From the NCBI GenBank assembly GCA_900553065.1, contig USBZ01000013.1:1-40275 (forward strand): 40,275 bases of DNA, given 5' to 3'. The stretch comes from an uncultured Desulfovibrio sp. Its GTDB lineage: Bacteria; Desulfobacterota; Desulfovibrionia; Desulfovibrionales; Desulfovibrionaceae. The position numbers and the translations under genes were made by a program. Shown piece after piece: positions 1-8,289 of the stretch (within the stretch, counting starts at the first letter, position 1; the number at the start of each line of letters is the position of its first letter). Below the pieces are notes generated by a model. The model did no database searches and was not told the origin of the DNA. It was given only the letters and a program-made list of their open reading frames with translations.

Positions 1-54
1 GAGCCTTACAGGCGCATAAGAGGAACCACCGGCTATGCCGGTGGGGCCCCATTT
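1..54. repeat. Terminal inverted repeat, left copy (hairpin-bearing)
   Basis: The first 54 bases are the exact reverse complement of 40221-40274. The repeat contains a near-perfect stem, CCACCGGC-TAT-GCCGGTGG, followed by GGGGCCCC. Subterminal hairpins of this shape are typical of IS200/IS605 ends, so the window may start at the edge of such an element lying mostly outside it. No transposase is visible inside the window, so the family assignment is inference. Confidence 0.6.
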
Positions 55-299
55 TGGTTAAAAGCTTTCCGGGATGGTTGATGTATTTTTAATCAATAAA
101 ACCAATATGTTGATGCTGTATTCTGTTTTTATGGGGCATCTGTCGAACGTACATCCTGGAGCAGTAACAGGAGAGATGAAAAATGGTTTTTCGATGAGCA
201 TCGGTTATATGAAATTCTTCATCTGATATTATTTCTATATGAAGACTTTGAATGTTAAATTAAGCACCATAATAATATATGTTGTATATGAATAAAAAC

Positions 300-327
300 T
301 TGACTTAAACGTGCGCTGAAATATAAA
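300..327 (+). promoter_or_regulatory. Putative sigma-70 promoter for the zinc-ribbon gene
   Basis: TTGACT (300-305) is followed after 16 bases by TATAAA (322-327), in a very AT-rich stretch. Transcription would start near 334 and leave about 100 bases of untranslated leader before the start at 438. The rest of 55-437 shows no gene. Confidence 0.45.
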
Positions 328-437
328 TTTAAAGAATGATGAAGAGGATAAATTTTCACTGTATGTTTACAATTTAAGAATAAATTAATTTTATATGAAT
401 AATAATTGTGAAGAGCAAACTTTATGAGGAGATGTTC

Positions 438-608
438 ATGCGCTGCCCTAAATGTGCATCAGATGCAATAATTCCTGTTGATGCTCTGTTTTTGTGGAAT
501 CTTTTCAACGTAAAAATACGAGGCCGCAAGCTACATCCCGTACGTTTGGAAAAGCAGATTCTTTTCTGCACTCACTGCCGAAAATTTTTTACAATGTCTG
601 ATCTGTAA
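438..608 (+). CDS. Small zinc-ribbon protein of unknown function
   Basis: A 56-residue protein with two CxxC pairs: CPKC at residues 3-6 and CTHC near residues 44-47. Four cysteines in this spacing are what a treble-clef or zinc-ribbon fold needs to bind one zinc ion. The frame is open from a GTG at 408, but the ATG at 438 is preferred because AGGAG (427-431) lies six bases upstream. The middle of the protein is basic (KIRGRKLHPVRLEK), which would suit nucleic-acid binding, but nothing else identifies a function. It stands alone, with its own promoter-like sequence upstream and a terminator directly downstream. That makes it a convincing single-gene unit despite its size. Confidence 0.6.
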   Translation: MRCPKCASDAIIPVDALFLWNLFNVKIRGRKLHPVRLEKQILFCTHCRKFFTMSDL

Positions 609-637
609 TCGATCCCTTTAAAACTATCATCGCAATG

Positions 638-668
638 GCCGGATTCCTTAAGGAGTCCGGCTTTTGTT
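638..668 (+). terminator. Rho-independent terminator after the zinc-ribbon gene
   Basis: The stem GCCGGA/TCCGGC (638-643 with 656-661) continues with TCC/GGA pairs around a TTAA loop. CTTTTGTT follows directly. Confidence 0.75.
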
Positions 669-750
669 AATCCGAAAACTCCTCGTTATGCGGGGAGTTA
701 CAAAAGTCGGTCTTAAGCCTGAGGCGAAGCCTGGAAATAAGTTAAAAAAG

Positions 751-808
751 GGGTTCCTTTGTGAGATAACCAGTTGTCTCAACTAAAAATCTATTCACAA
801 AGGAACCC
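751..808 (-). terminator. Long hairpin with T-tract, likely TRAP operon terminator
   Basis: A perfect 14-base inverted repeat (751-764 with 795-808, arm GGGTTCCTTTGTGA) encloses a second small palindrome, AGTTG-AGA-CAACT on the minus strand. Read on the minus strand, the stem is followed by CTTTTTT, which fits termination of the operon ending at 940. The rest of 669-939 holds only a weaker hairpin near 676-699, a palindrome CACCTG-TT-CAGGTG near 870 and a doubtful 42-codon frame (815-943). The arm could instead be an old insertion-sequence end. Confidence 0.55.
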
Positions 809-939
809 AACGATATGAGGTCAGCGAGGAGAGTTGAGCATCGTCTCCGTTTTCTTGGCAGCGATATGCACACCTGTTCAGGTGGGCTCTATCGCCGCGA
901 AACGGGTATGAATTGCGGTTGGAATTCCTTTGTTTCGAT

Positions 940-2841
940 TTAATGCATGGATAGAGGGAGCCAGGTTGCTATGCCGGGACAAATAACGATAAGCACGATC
1001 GTGATGCACATGCCTATGATATACGGTATGGCGGCTTTGAAAACCACGCCGAGAGGCACTTCCGCCACGCCTTTCATGACGAACAGGTTGATCCCGAACG
1101 GCGGAGTTATGCATCCCAGATTCATCATGATGCAAATGAAGATTCCGAACCACAGCATGTTCCAGTCGTAAAGCGCGGCTACGGGCACGAGAATCGGCAC
1201 GCATACCAGCATGAGCGGAATGGCAGGGATGAAGCAGCCGAGGAAAAGCAGGACCAGGAAAATGAGCCCCAGCGTGAGAAGTTCGGGCAGCTGAAGCAGC
1301 GCTATGCCGTTGGCAAGCAGCATGGGGATCTTGCTGAGCGTCATGAAGTAGCCCACGACAGTCGCTCCCGTCAGCACGAAAAAGCACATGGCTATGTACT
1401 TGGCCGATTCATTGACGGCGTCAAGAAATTTACGCCATGTCATCCTGCGGAGACCCAGCGCGATAAGGAGACTTCCTATGGATCCGATGGCCGCGCCTTC
1501 CGTCGGCGTGAACACGCCGCCGTATATACCGCCGATGACGAGAACGAACAGAATGAGAATGGGCAGCGCCAGGCTCAGCGACTTCATTCGTACCGACAGC
1601 GTCGTCTTGGGAAGAAGCGGCGCCAGCTCCGGATTGCGCCAGACCTTCCACCAGATGATGATACAGTAGACGACGCAGGTAAGGATGCCGGGCACGACAC
1701 CTGCGAGGAAAAGGTCGGCAATGGACTGCTCCGCGAGCACGCCGTAAAGAATGAGCATACTGCTCGGCGGTATGAGCGTGCCTATGGGGCCGGAGCAGGA
1801 AAGAACGCCCAGAGATATGGAATCATCGTATTTGTTGTTGCGCATTTCGGGCAGGGCTATGGCCGTCATGGCAATGGTACCTGAAATGCTGTCGCCCACC
1901 ACGGCGCCGAAGGTTGTGCACGCGACGGCACTGCCCTGTGCGAGACCTCCGCGGTAGTGTCCGAGAAAGTTGCGGGCGCAGTTGTAAAGATCCTTTCCGA
2001 GATTGCCGTATGAGCAGAAGTAGCCCATAAGCATGAAGAACATGAGCGGCGCCCATGTGTAGTTGGCGCTTGTGCTGTACATGGAGCTGCCGTACATGTC
2101 CAGAATGGGCTTGAGCCCGCGGATGACGCCTGAAAAAATAAAACCTGTGGCCATGAGGGCGAAGCCTATGGGCATGCCGCTGACAAAGAGCAGAAGCATG
2201 ACCACTATTCCGCATATGCCGATGTATACCTGATTCACGCCGAATAGGCGGTGCGAGCCGAAATGCCACCCCAGCACGACGGGGATTATGGCGAGCAGCA
2301 GGGCGACAATGATGTACGTCCGGCGTTCACGCAGCAGCAGGGCGCCCTTTTCCAGCAGATCCACGGCGAGAACCAGTGCCAGCAGAGCAAAGCCGAAGCT
2401 GACGAACAGAACGAACGGTTTTACGGAAATATTGAGGGTAAGAATGATCAGCTTTGTGTTGAATGCATAGACGCATGAAGCATAGACGGAAAGAATGCAG
2501 ACGGCCAGACTCCACGCTCCGGTGGCAAATTCAAGCACGTTTTTCTGTTTTTCCGAGAGCTTGCTTGTCAGAAGATCCATGCTGATATGGCTTTTGGTGC
2601 ACTGCGTGTAGGCTACAGAGGAAAAGACCACCAGAGGCATGAGCATGGCTGTTATTTCAAAAATGCCCTGCATGGGACTGTTGAACACATAGCGCATAAA
2701 TACGTCCAGAAAGGTCATGAAGACCATGACCATGAAGACGCAGATACCGGCGGAGCTGAGCAGCTTGCAAAACGACGTAAGCCTTGCGCCGACCGATTTC
2801 AAAACAGGCGGAATTCCGTTGATACTCTTCACTTCTGCCAT
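940..2841 (-). CDS. TRAP transporter permease, fused small and large subunits (DctQ-DctM)
   Basis: A 633-residue inner-membrane protein made almost entirely of hydrophobic helices. The first ~180 residues match the four-helix DctQ subunit (FMTFLDVFMRYVFNSP is a typical DctQ signature). The remainder is the DctM subunit, with TTFGAVVGDSISGT, SCSGPIGTLIPPSS, FTPTEGAAIGS and NLGCITPPFG-type motifs of the tripartite ATP-independent family. Fused QM proteins are a known variant. DctM carries substrate using the sodium or proton gradient, and the partner binding protein is encoded immediately upstream (2914-3984). It is the last gene of the operon. The substrate cannot be read from sequence; organic acids and sulfonates are the commonest TRAP cargo. 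Confidence 0.93.
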   Translation of the reverse strand: MAEVKSINGIPPVLKSVGARLTSFCKLLSSAGICVFMVMVFMTFLDVFMRYVFNSPMQGIFEITAMLMPLVVFSSVAYTQCTKSHISMDLLTSKLSEKQKNVLEFATGAWSLAVCILSVYASCVYAFNTKLIILTLNISVKPFVLFVSFGFALLALVLAVDLLEKGALLLRERRTYIIVALLLAIIPVVLGWHFGSHRLFGVNQVYIGICGIVVMLLLFVSGMPIGFALMATGFIFSGVIRGLKPILDMYGSSMYSTSANYTWAPLMFFMLMGYFCSYGNLGKDLYNCARNFLGHYRGGLAQGSAVACTTFGAVVGDSISGTIAMTAIALPEMRNNKYDDSISLGVLSCSGPIGTLIPPSSMLILYGVLAEQSIADLFLAGVVPGILTCVVYCIIIWWKVWRNPELAPLLPKTTLSVRMKSLSLALPILILFVLVIGGIYGGVFTPTEGAAIGSIGSLLIALGLRRMTWRKFLDAVNESAKYIAMCFFVLTGATVVGYFMTLSKIPMLLANGIALLQLPELLTLGLIFLVLLFLGCFIPAIPLMLVCVPILVPVAALYDWNMLWFGIFICIMMNLGCITPPFGINLFVMKGVAEVPLGVVFKAAIPYIIGMCITIVLIVICPGIATWLPLSMH

Positions 2842-2913
2842 TATGCCGATCCTTCTTTTATATATTCCGCAGGCGGCGCATGGAAAGAGCTTCCATGCGC
2901 CGTTTATTTCAGA

Positions 2914-3984
2914 TTATTTTATGCCGACCTCTTTAACAAGGCGGGAAGTCTTCCATGGCGAGTTGTACTTTTCGTTCAGTTCGTAGAATCTCTTTGCAAG
3001 CTTGTCGGCGGGGATTCCGTTGTCCTGCATGATTTTAAGAACAGACTCATTCAGAGGCAGAGTAAGTTCCCGGGCCTTGGCATAATCGGCGTCGGAGAGC
3101 ATGATGATCGTTCCGCCCATTTCCTTCATCCATTTTTCGGCGGTTTCATACTGATCCTTTTCCCAGAATTCGGCGAACATGTCGTCGACGTAGTTGGCAG
3201 ACATGTCGTCGATGACCTTTTGAAGATCTTCCGGCAGGGCGTTGTACACGTCTTCGTTCATGAACATGCCGAAGTAGCATCCGGACATCGTCAGGGGCAC
3301 CATATACTTCAGCATGTCGCCGAAGCGGCGGGAAACGAGCATCTGAAAGTCGACGACTGCGCCGTCGAGCAGGCCCTGCTGCAGCGATATGTACATATCC
3401 GCAAGGGGCATCATTACCGGAGTTGCGCCCAGCGCCTTCAGGCGATCTGCCGTAGCCGGAGTGATGGCGCCCATCTTTTTGCCCTTGAAGTCTTCGAGAC
3501 TTCTGATCGGTTCCTTCGTGCAGGGAACCATGCCTACGGGCAGAGCATGGATGGCAAGGATTTTCAGCCCCTTGCATTCATTGTAGATTTCCGGGAATTC
3601 GCTGCCCAGTTCCTTCAGGATCTGTACGGGAGCGTCTATGGAACGGGTTACGTCGGAAAGGTCGGCAAAACGGCTGAAGAACGGGAAGGCTCCCGGAGCC
3701 GTGGTGAGCGCCGTTTCCGTCATGTCTGCAAGGCCGTTGCGCACGGAATCCGCGCATTCGCTGATTTTGCTGAGCGATTCGGCAAAATAGGGCTCTACGA
3801 CGATGCGGCCGCCGGAGCGCTTCTGCAGTTCATCGAAGTAAACCTTTACGGCGCCGGTCCAGCGGGTGTGCACAGGGGCGATGGGGAGGTTGAGCGAAAG
3901 GGTGTATTCCGCGGCGGCAAAAGATTCGTTCGGAGCAGTAAAGAGGGAGGCTGCCAGGGCAAGGATTGCAAGCTGTTTTTTCAT
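2914..3984 (-). CDS. TRAP transporter periplasmic substrate-binding protein (DctP family)
   Basis: A 356-residue secreted protein. The start at 3984 (MKKQLAILALAASLF) is preferred over upstream ATGs because AGGAG sits seven bases before it and a standard signal peptide follows, with likely cleavage after ESFA. The mature part has DctP features: a leading strand (YTLSLNLPIAPVHTRW), the central FKGKKMGAITPATADRLKALG segment in which an arginine normally contacts the substrate carboxylate, and a dense acidic C-terminal helix. It would capture the solute in the periplasm and deliver it to the DctQM permease encoded next. It lies between the permease and two oxidoreductase genes on the same strand, which ties uptake to a redox reaction. 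The ligand is unknown. Confidence 0.92.
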   Translation of the reverse strand: MKKQLAILALAASLFTAPNESFAAAEYTLSLNLPIAPVHTRWTGAVKVYFDELQKRSGGRIVVEPYFAESLSKISECADSVRNGLADMTETALTTAPGAFPFFSRFADLSDVTRSIDAPVQILKELGSEFPEIYNECKGLKILAIHALPVGMVPCTKEPIRSLEDFKGKKMGAITPATADRLKALGATPVMMPLADMYISLQQGLLDGAVVDFQMLVSRRFGDMLKYMVPLTMSGCYFGMFMNEDVYNALPEDLQKVIDDMSANYVDDMFAEFWEKDQYETAEKWMKEMGGTIIMLSDADYAKARELTLPLNESVLKIMQDNGIPADKLAKRFYELNEKYNSPWKTSRLVKEVGIK

Positions 3985-4016
3985 GAACATTCTCCTGTTG
4001 CGAACCAAGATAAAGG

Positions 4017-5696
4017 TTATACGAGGTGCGTGATGGGGAATTCGATATCAATCGAGCCGGTCGGGCAGCCTATTCTGCATGCGGCGCAGTGCCAGCATTC
4101 CTGAGGATACTTGACAAAGGGACCGCTTCCTTCGGCTCGTTCGATGATGTAGTCGGGGCAGCGTTCAGCGCAGTTTCCGCAGTCTATGCAGTGGCCGCAG
4201 TGCATGCAGCGGGCCGATTCGGCCGCGGCTTCCTCGTCGCTGAATCCCGCCTTGATTTCCGCAAAGGGAAACAGGCTGACGTCGTTTGTCCTCTGAAGGG
4301 CTCTCGGCGCGTGCTCGTGGTATTCGGGATTTCTTATTTCGCTGAATTCCACGACATGCCGGGTAAGAGGGCTTTCCCTGTGCTTGTCGACGCTGGCCGA
4401 GAAAGAGCCGTCCTCGTTTTTTGCCAGCATTATTTCAACGGGAGAAGCGGCTTCGGAAAGAAAGGCATGCATGGCTATGGCCGCTTTTCTGCCGCTTCCG
4501 ATGGCGGAGGTGACCGTGGCCGGTCCGGTAACGGCATCGCCCGCCGCAAAAAGACCGTGCACGGAGGTCATCATGTCGTCACCGACATCAAGATGTCCCC
4601 TGGGGGTACGTTTCGGTCCGAGTCCGTCGAGAAAGGCCGTATCCGGCTTGAGGCCGCTTGCGCAGATGACCATATCTCCGGGAATGGTGCGGATCTCGTC
4701 GTTCTCGAAGGTTGCGATGAGCTCACCCTTTTCATCGAAGCGGAAGTCCGTCAGCCTGCGGGCCCGAACGCCTTCTGCGTCGACGGCTGTCGTAAGGTGG
4801 GAAGGATACATGACGACGCCTTCATCATGAGCCTGCTGAATTTCGTCGGCCGTCGTCCGGATGTGATCGGCATCTTCCGGGAACACCAGACTGACGGAAG
4901 CTGCGCCGAGCCGTCTGGCAGTGAAGGCGCAGTCAAAGGCGACGCCTCCGCCGCCCAGAATGACGACGTGTCTTCCCGACAGGGATTCTCTTCTCATGTT
5001 GCTTTCATGAAGGAATTTCATTGCCGAAACGGCGGCGTCTATTCCGGGGACGGAGAGCATACGCTGGATTTGATTGCCCGTCGTCACAAGGCAGGCGTCG
5101 AAAGTCTCGAGCAGCGTTTCCGCCGAGACGTCCCGGCCAACTCTGGTATTCGTGTGAGCAACGACGCCGAGGGAAAGAATGAAGCCGACTTCCGCATCGG
5201 GAACGTTTTTGGGAAGACGAAAATCCGGAATGCTCACGCGGGGGACGCCGCCGAGAACAGGTTCCGCTTCAAAGACTTCCACGCTGTGTCCCAGAAGGCG
5301 GAGATAGAAGGCGGCCGTCAGTCCGGCCGGACCGGAGCCGATGACGGCTGCTTTTTTGCCGGTATTCTCCAGAGGGCGCAGAGAAGGAACGGAACCTCTT
5401 TCCGAGGCATATCTTTCCAGCGCGCGTATGGCCACGCCTTCGTCATAGTGGCGTCTGTTGCACTTTTCTTCGCAGAAGCCGGGGCACACGCGGCCTGTTG
5501 TTCCGGCAAACGGATTGCGGGAAAGAAGCGCCATGCGGGCTTCACTGAAGCTGCCTTCTTTAATAAGTGTTTCAACAAGCTGTATGCGGTTTCCCGCAGG
5601 GCAGGCATATTCGCAGGGAGAGGTTCTTCTCTGCCTTTTTACAGGTACGTCGGTAACATGGTACTCCCGCACTTCCTTACTGAATCTGGGCGGCAT
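4017..5696 (-). CDS. GltD-like FAD/NAD(P) oxidoreductase with iron-sulfur clusters
   Basis: A 559-residue cytoplasmic flavoprotein. The N-terminal cysteine region (CEYACPAG, then TGRVCPGFCEEKC) matches the cluster-binding domain of the glutamate synthase small subunit family. An FAD-binding GSGPAGLTAAFYLRLLG motif lies near residue 118 and a second nucleotide-binding GGGGVAFDCAFTARRLG near 250. The C-terminus carries ferredoxin-like cysteine runs (CMHCGHCIDCGNCAERCP and CWHCAACRIGCP), enough for two more [4Fe-4S] clusters. Such proteins take electrons from NAD(P)H through FAD to clusters and pass them to a partner. Start: GGAG upstream of MPPRFSKEV. The partner is probably the flavoprotein encoded just upstream. 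It is not a real glutamate synthase subunit, since no large subunit is present. Confidence 0.85.
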   Translation of the reverse strand: MPPRFSKEVREYHVTDVPVKRQRRTSPCEYACPAGNRIQLVETLIKEGSFSEARMALLSRNPFAGTTGRVCPGFCEEKCNRRHYDEGVAIRALERYASERGSVPSLRPLENTGKKAAVIGSGPAGLTAAFYLRLLGHSVEVFEAEPVLGGVPRVSIPDFRLPKNVPDAEVGFILSLGVVAHTNTRVGRDVSAETLLETFDACLVTTGNQIQRMLSVPGIDAAVSAMKFLHESNMRRESLSGRHVVILGGGGVAFDCAFTARRLGAASVSLVFPEDADHIRTTADEIQQAHDEGVVMYPSHLTTAVDAEGVRARRLTDFRFDEKGELIATFENDEIRTIPGDMVICASGLKPDTAFLDGLGPKRTPRGHLDVGDDMMTSVHGLFAAGDAVTGPATVTSAIGSGRKAAIAMHAFLSEAASPVEIMLAKNEDGSFSASVDKHRESPLTRHVVEFSEIRNPEYHEHAPRALQRTNDVSLFPFAEIKAGFSDEEAAAESARCMHCGHCIDCGNCAERCPDYIIERAEGSGPFVKYPQECWHCAACRIGCPTGSIDIEFPITHLV

Positions 5697-5717
5697 GATA
5701 TTCTCCTTTCTGATGCT

Positions 5718-7391
5718 CTAACGAAGATATTCTGATTTGATTTCCCAGTGCAGCTCCGGCGCTCCATCCTTCTTTCGGATGACAAGGATCTTGTCTGCCA
5801 GATTCTTGTCGGGTTCGGGATAGTCGCCGCGTATCGCCATCGTGGAGAGCGAGGTTTCCCTTCGTTCTATGCTGGCGGTAACGACAAGCTTGCACAGCTT
5901 CATCAGGTCGAGGCATTCATGAATGCGCATCAGTTCATGGAGGTTTTCCGCGCGCAGGTCGTCGGACAGCTTTTCAATGCGTTCAAGACTGGCAAGGGCC
6001 TGCCTCATGCCTTTTTCATTCCGCGTATAGCCCATGTAATAGTTCATCACCTGGTGTATGGCGGATTCAAAAAGCTGGTATGTCGTGTCGCCGCCGTCAA
6101 GCAACGGCTTCAGAACGCGATCTTTTTCGTCGTTCAGTTCCTGCTTATCCAGAGGCAGAAATTCCACGGTCGCGGAGCTGATTTCCTCCGAAGCGTGTTT
6201 GGCGGCAAGGTAGCCGCCGCAGATGGCTCCGCTGAAGGACATGAAACTGCAGCCGACGTAAAGGCCGGGAAGCGTACTCTGGAAGTTTTTGTTCCGAAGG
6301 ACTCTGCCTTCCATGCTGATGGAGCCGATTTCGATTTCCATGGGAGAAGTGGCAATGTCGAAGCCTTTCTGCTCGCAGTATTCATGCCACGTCGCCTTGT
6401 CTCCCGGCATGAGGTCATTATCCAGAATGTCGCGAGTCGCGCTGTCGATGTGGCGCATGTCCATATAGAATGGCGGACCGGCCTGCTTCAGCTGTTCGCG
6501 TACTGTTCCCTGCATGAGCAGGCCTCTCGGCGCCTGTTCGGTCATGGCATGATAGTTCAGCATGTACCTTTCGCCTCTGGCGTTGAGGCCATGAGCTCCG
6601 GAGCCGGTAATGCCGTTCATGCCGGGGCAGCCGAAACTCTTCGGGAAGAGCGTCGCTCCCTGAAGATTGTCCAGACAGGCGAGTTCCGCTCCCATTTCAT
6701 AGGGCAGAACGAAGTGCGAACCGGTAACGGAGGGCGGATACATGCAGTTGAAGGGATTGCCGGTGGAGTTCGTCCATCCGCGCTCCGCCACGGGGCCGAG
6801 GCACAGAATGACCGCCTTGCCGAGCATGACATGGAACTCTCCCGTCCGAACATCGAAACCTACCGCGCCGACAATTCTTCCTTTTTGAGCGATAAGTCTG
6901 GTAACCTGCACGTGGTTGAGGCATTCTGCGCCCATCTCAAGAATACGCCGGGACATCCTGGGTTTGAGCTTTTCGCCGTCCTTGATGAGAATCCACCAGC
7001 TGCCGGGCTGACCGAAGCCCTGGCTTCTCATATAGGACCCGTCGGCATTATGTCGGAATTCGACGCCCACACTTTCCAGAAATTTGATCATGTGCGGACA
7101 GGTTTCAGCCCACTGGCGGATGGTATCCGGCACAAGGCCCCAGTTCGGTTTTTCATAAAACCGGATGAAGTCCTCGGTAGTATCGAAAGGTTCATCCGTA
7201 TTCAGAACCGCCATGAAATGGTCGTTGCCGCCGCCGATGCTTCCGCAGCTTTCAAATTTTCCCTTGTCGACAAGCAGCACGCGCCGGCCTGCTTCCAGCG
7301 CCGCAAGCGCAGCTCCGGTACCGGCAGCGGCGGCGCCCAGAACAAGCACATCCGTTTCATGCACAGTAAAGCCGTTGATATCTTGTGGCAT
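5718..7391 (-). CDS. FAD-dependent reductase, FrdA/AprA-like flavoprotein
   Basis: A 557-residue flavoprotein. It begins with a Rossmann FAD site (VLVLGAAAAGTGAALAALEAG, about residues 15-35) followed by the GSIGGGNDHF segment. The general layout follows adenylylsulfate reductase alpha and fumarate reductase flavoprotein subunits: GSWWILIKDGEKLKPRM, GRIVGAVGFDVRTGEF, and a closing FAD segment LPGLYVGCSFMSFSGAICGGYLAAKHA. There is no haem motif or secretion signal, so it should act in the cytoplasm and need an electron donor such as the GltD-like protein encoded downstream. It is the first gene after the sigma-54 promoter, with GGAGG before the ATG. The natural substrate is unknown; reduction of an imported unsaturated or oxidised organic acid is the simplest inference. 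Confidence 0.85.
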   Translation of the reverse strand: MPQDINGFTVHETDVLVLGAAAAGTGAALAALEAGRRVLLVDKGKFESCGSIGGGNDHFMAVLNTDEPFDTTEDFIRFYEKPNWGLVPDTIRQWAETCPHMIKFLESVGVEFRHNADGSYMRSQGFGQPGSWWILIKDGEKLKPRMSRRILEMGAECLNHVQVTRLIAQKGRIVGAVGFDVRTGEFHVMLGKAVILCLGPVAERGWTNSTGNPFNCMYPPSVTGSHFVLPYEMGAELACLDNLQGATLFPKSFGCPGMNGITGSGAHGLNARGERYMLNYHAMTEQAPRGLLMQGTVREQLKQAGPPFYMDMRHIDSATRDILDNDLMPGDKATWHEYCEQKGFDIATSPMEIEIGSISMEGRVLRNKNFQSTLPGLYVGCSFMSFSGAICGGYLAAKHASEEISSATVEFLPLDKQELNDEKDRVLKPLLDGGDTTYQLFESAIHQVMNYYMGYTRNEKGMRQALASLERIEKLSDDLRAENLHELMRIHECLDLMKLCKLVVTASIERRETSLSTMAIRGDYPEPDKNLADKILVIRKKDGAPELHWEIKSEYLR

Positions 7392-7416
7392 AGTCCCTCC
7401 TTTTTTACTTTACAAA

Positions 7417-7432
7417 GCAAGAATTGTGCCAA
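7417..7432 (-). promoter_or_regulatory. Sigma-54 (RpoN) promoter of the reductase/TRAP operon
   Basis: On the minus strand the sequence is TTGGCACAATTCTTGC. This gives TGGCAC and TTGC with exactly ten bases between the invariant GG (-24) and GC (-12). It lies about 25 bases before the flavoprotein start, in an AT-rich stretch. Confidence 0.85.
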
Positions 7433-7456
7433 AAGATAAAAGTTAATTATTTCAAG

Positions 7457-7487
7457 GTGTAAAAACTTTTTTGAGTCAGTGTAAAAA
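7457..7487. promoter_or_regulatory. Direct repeats upstream of the sigma-54 promoter (possible activator sites)
   Basis: GTGTAAAAA occurs at 7457-7465 and again at 7479-7487, 22 bases apart (about two helical turns). They lie 25-70 bases upstream of the -24 element. This position and phasing would suit an RpoN-dependent enhancer-binding protein, but the repeats are short and AT-rich. Confidence 0.35.
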
Positions 7488-7591
7488 AATATTGTTCATT
7501 TTATTCATGAAATATTTACATGATATGCCGGGGGCTTTATCCTTATTCCGTACCAGAACTCCTCAGCTATCTATCCTCTGACTCCTTGAAA

Positions 7592-8077
7592 ATGCGAAAT
7601 ATGGACGATTACGACATTCCCTTCCTTCGTGAGAACTCGGCATTGACTCCCTGCGGTAAGCTTGCGCTGCTCTGTTCCTGTTTCCCCGGCGGGCTCCGAC
7701 TGGACGACGCCTGCCGCATTCTGCACATCGAGAAAGAAAGTCTGGCGGATCTTCCCGGAAAATATTTTGTCAGAACGACTGACGGCGACGCCGTGCTTTA
7801 CCGAAAGGATACCCTGGGGCCTCTTTTGGGTTCTCTTGCCGCATCGGCAGACTCGAATCATGACGCTCTGGCGCTCGCGCTTTCGGCGGCGTTTCACCGC
7901 GATAATGCCGAAAATCTGCACAACGCATGCCAGGCTGCGGCCCTGGCCTTTTCCTCTTCCCTCAGCCTGACGGATAAGAAAGTTCTTGCTTCCATACTTA
8001 TTTTTGTTCTTACAAAGCGTCGTTTCATTTTAAAGGAAAGCTTTCTCATTTCCCGCAAGTTCACTGAAATTTTATAA
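7592..8077 (+). CDS. Possible regulator, N-terminal part only; probably truncated
   Basis: The frame is open from 7520; the ATG at 7592 (MRNMDDYDIPFLREN) or 7601 is a likelier start, although neither has a good ribosome site. It gives about 161 residues with a winged-helix-like stretch (LLCSCFPGGLRLDDACRILHIEKESL) followed by alanine-rich helices, resembling the region after the ATPase of MalT/LuxR-type regulators or the sensor part of other regulators. No DNA-binding or RpoN-activating domain is present. It is divergent from the sigma-54 operon and ends about 200 bases before a phage-type integrase. A regulator gene cut short by the integrated element is therefore a reasonable reading. I do not recognise the family with certainty. 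Confidence 0.4.
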   Translation: MRNMDDYDIPFLRENSALTPCGKLALLCSCFPGGLRLDDACRILHIEKESLADLPGKYFVRTTDGDAVLYRKDTLGPLLGSLAASADSNHDALALALSAAFHRDNAENLHNACQAAALAFSSSLSLTDKKVLASILIFVLTKRRFILKESFLISRKFTEIL

Positions 8078-8151
8078 TTTACCAATAAATACTATGATTA
8101 TAATATGTTATGCTATTCCATTTTCCTTACTTTCCCTTCTCGTTCGATGTC

Positions 8152-8206
8152 GTGTGCGGACACGGTGCGGACAAAATGGGGGTGTGTGCGGACACGGTGC
8201 GGCACA
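8152..8206. repeat. GTGCGGACA repeats upstream of the integrase
   Basis: The 19-base unit GTGTGCGGACACGGTGCGG occurs at 8152-8170 and 8184-8202. Each unit holds two GTGCGGACA-like copies (8154, 8165, 8186, and 8197 with a changed end), spaced 11, 21 and 11 bases. Phased short repeats just outside an integrase gene are commonly arm-type binding sites beside an attachment site. No matching core could be found at the right side of the element by eye. Confidence 0.5.
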
Positions 8207-8289
8207 AAAATATAACGCAAAAAATTAACTGCTAGGACTGAACTTCCTCTGACTACCCGGCAATCTCTTAAAAACTTTGGGAGAGCTTT

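Noticed and set aside
815..943. 42-codon plus-strand frame after the long hairpin
   Set aside because: No ribosome site, no recognisable motif, and it ends inside the TRAP gene's stop region.
2587..4104. 505-codon plus-strand frame opposite the TRAP genes
   Set aside because: It lies antisense to clear DctM/DctP proteins, has no family motif or ribosome site, and is the usual by-product of codon bias in the real genes.
4026..7439. Two 560-570-codon plus-strand frames opposite the GltD-like and FrdA-like genes
   Set aside because: Antisense shadows of well-supported flavoproteins; the translations are low in recognisable structure and lack ribosome sites.
8078..8289. tRNA gene as integration target next to the integrase
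   Set aside because: No cloverleaf or T-loop sequence could be found on either strand here or in 20102-20661.
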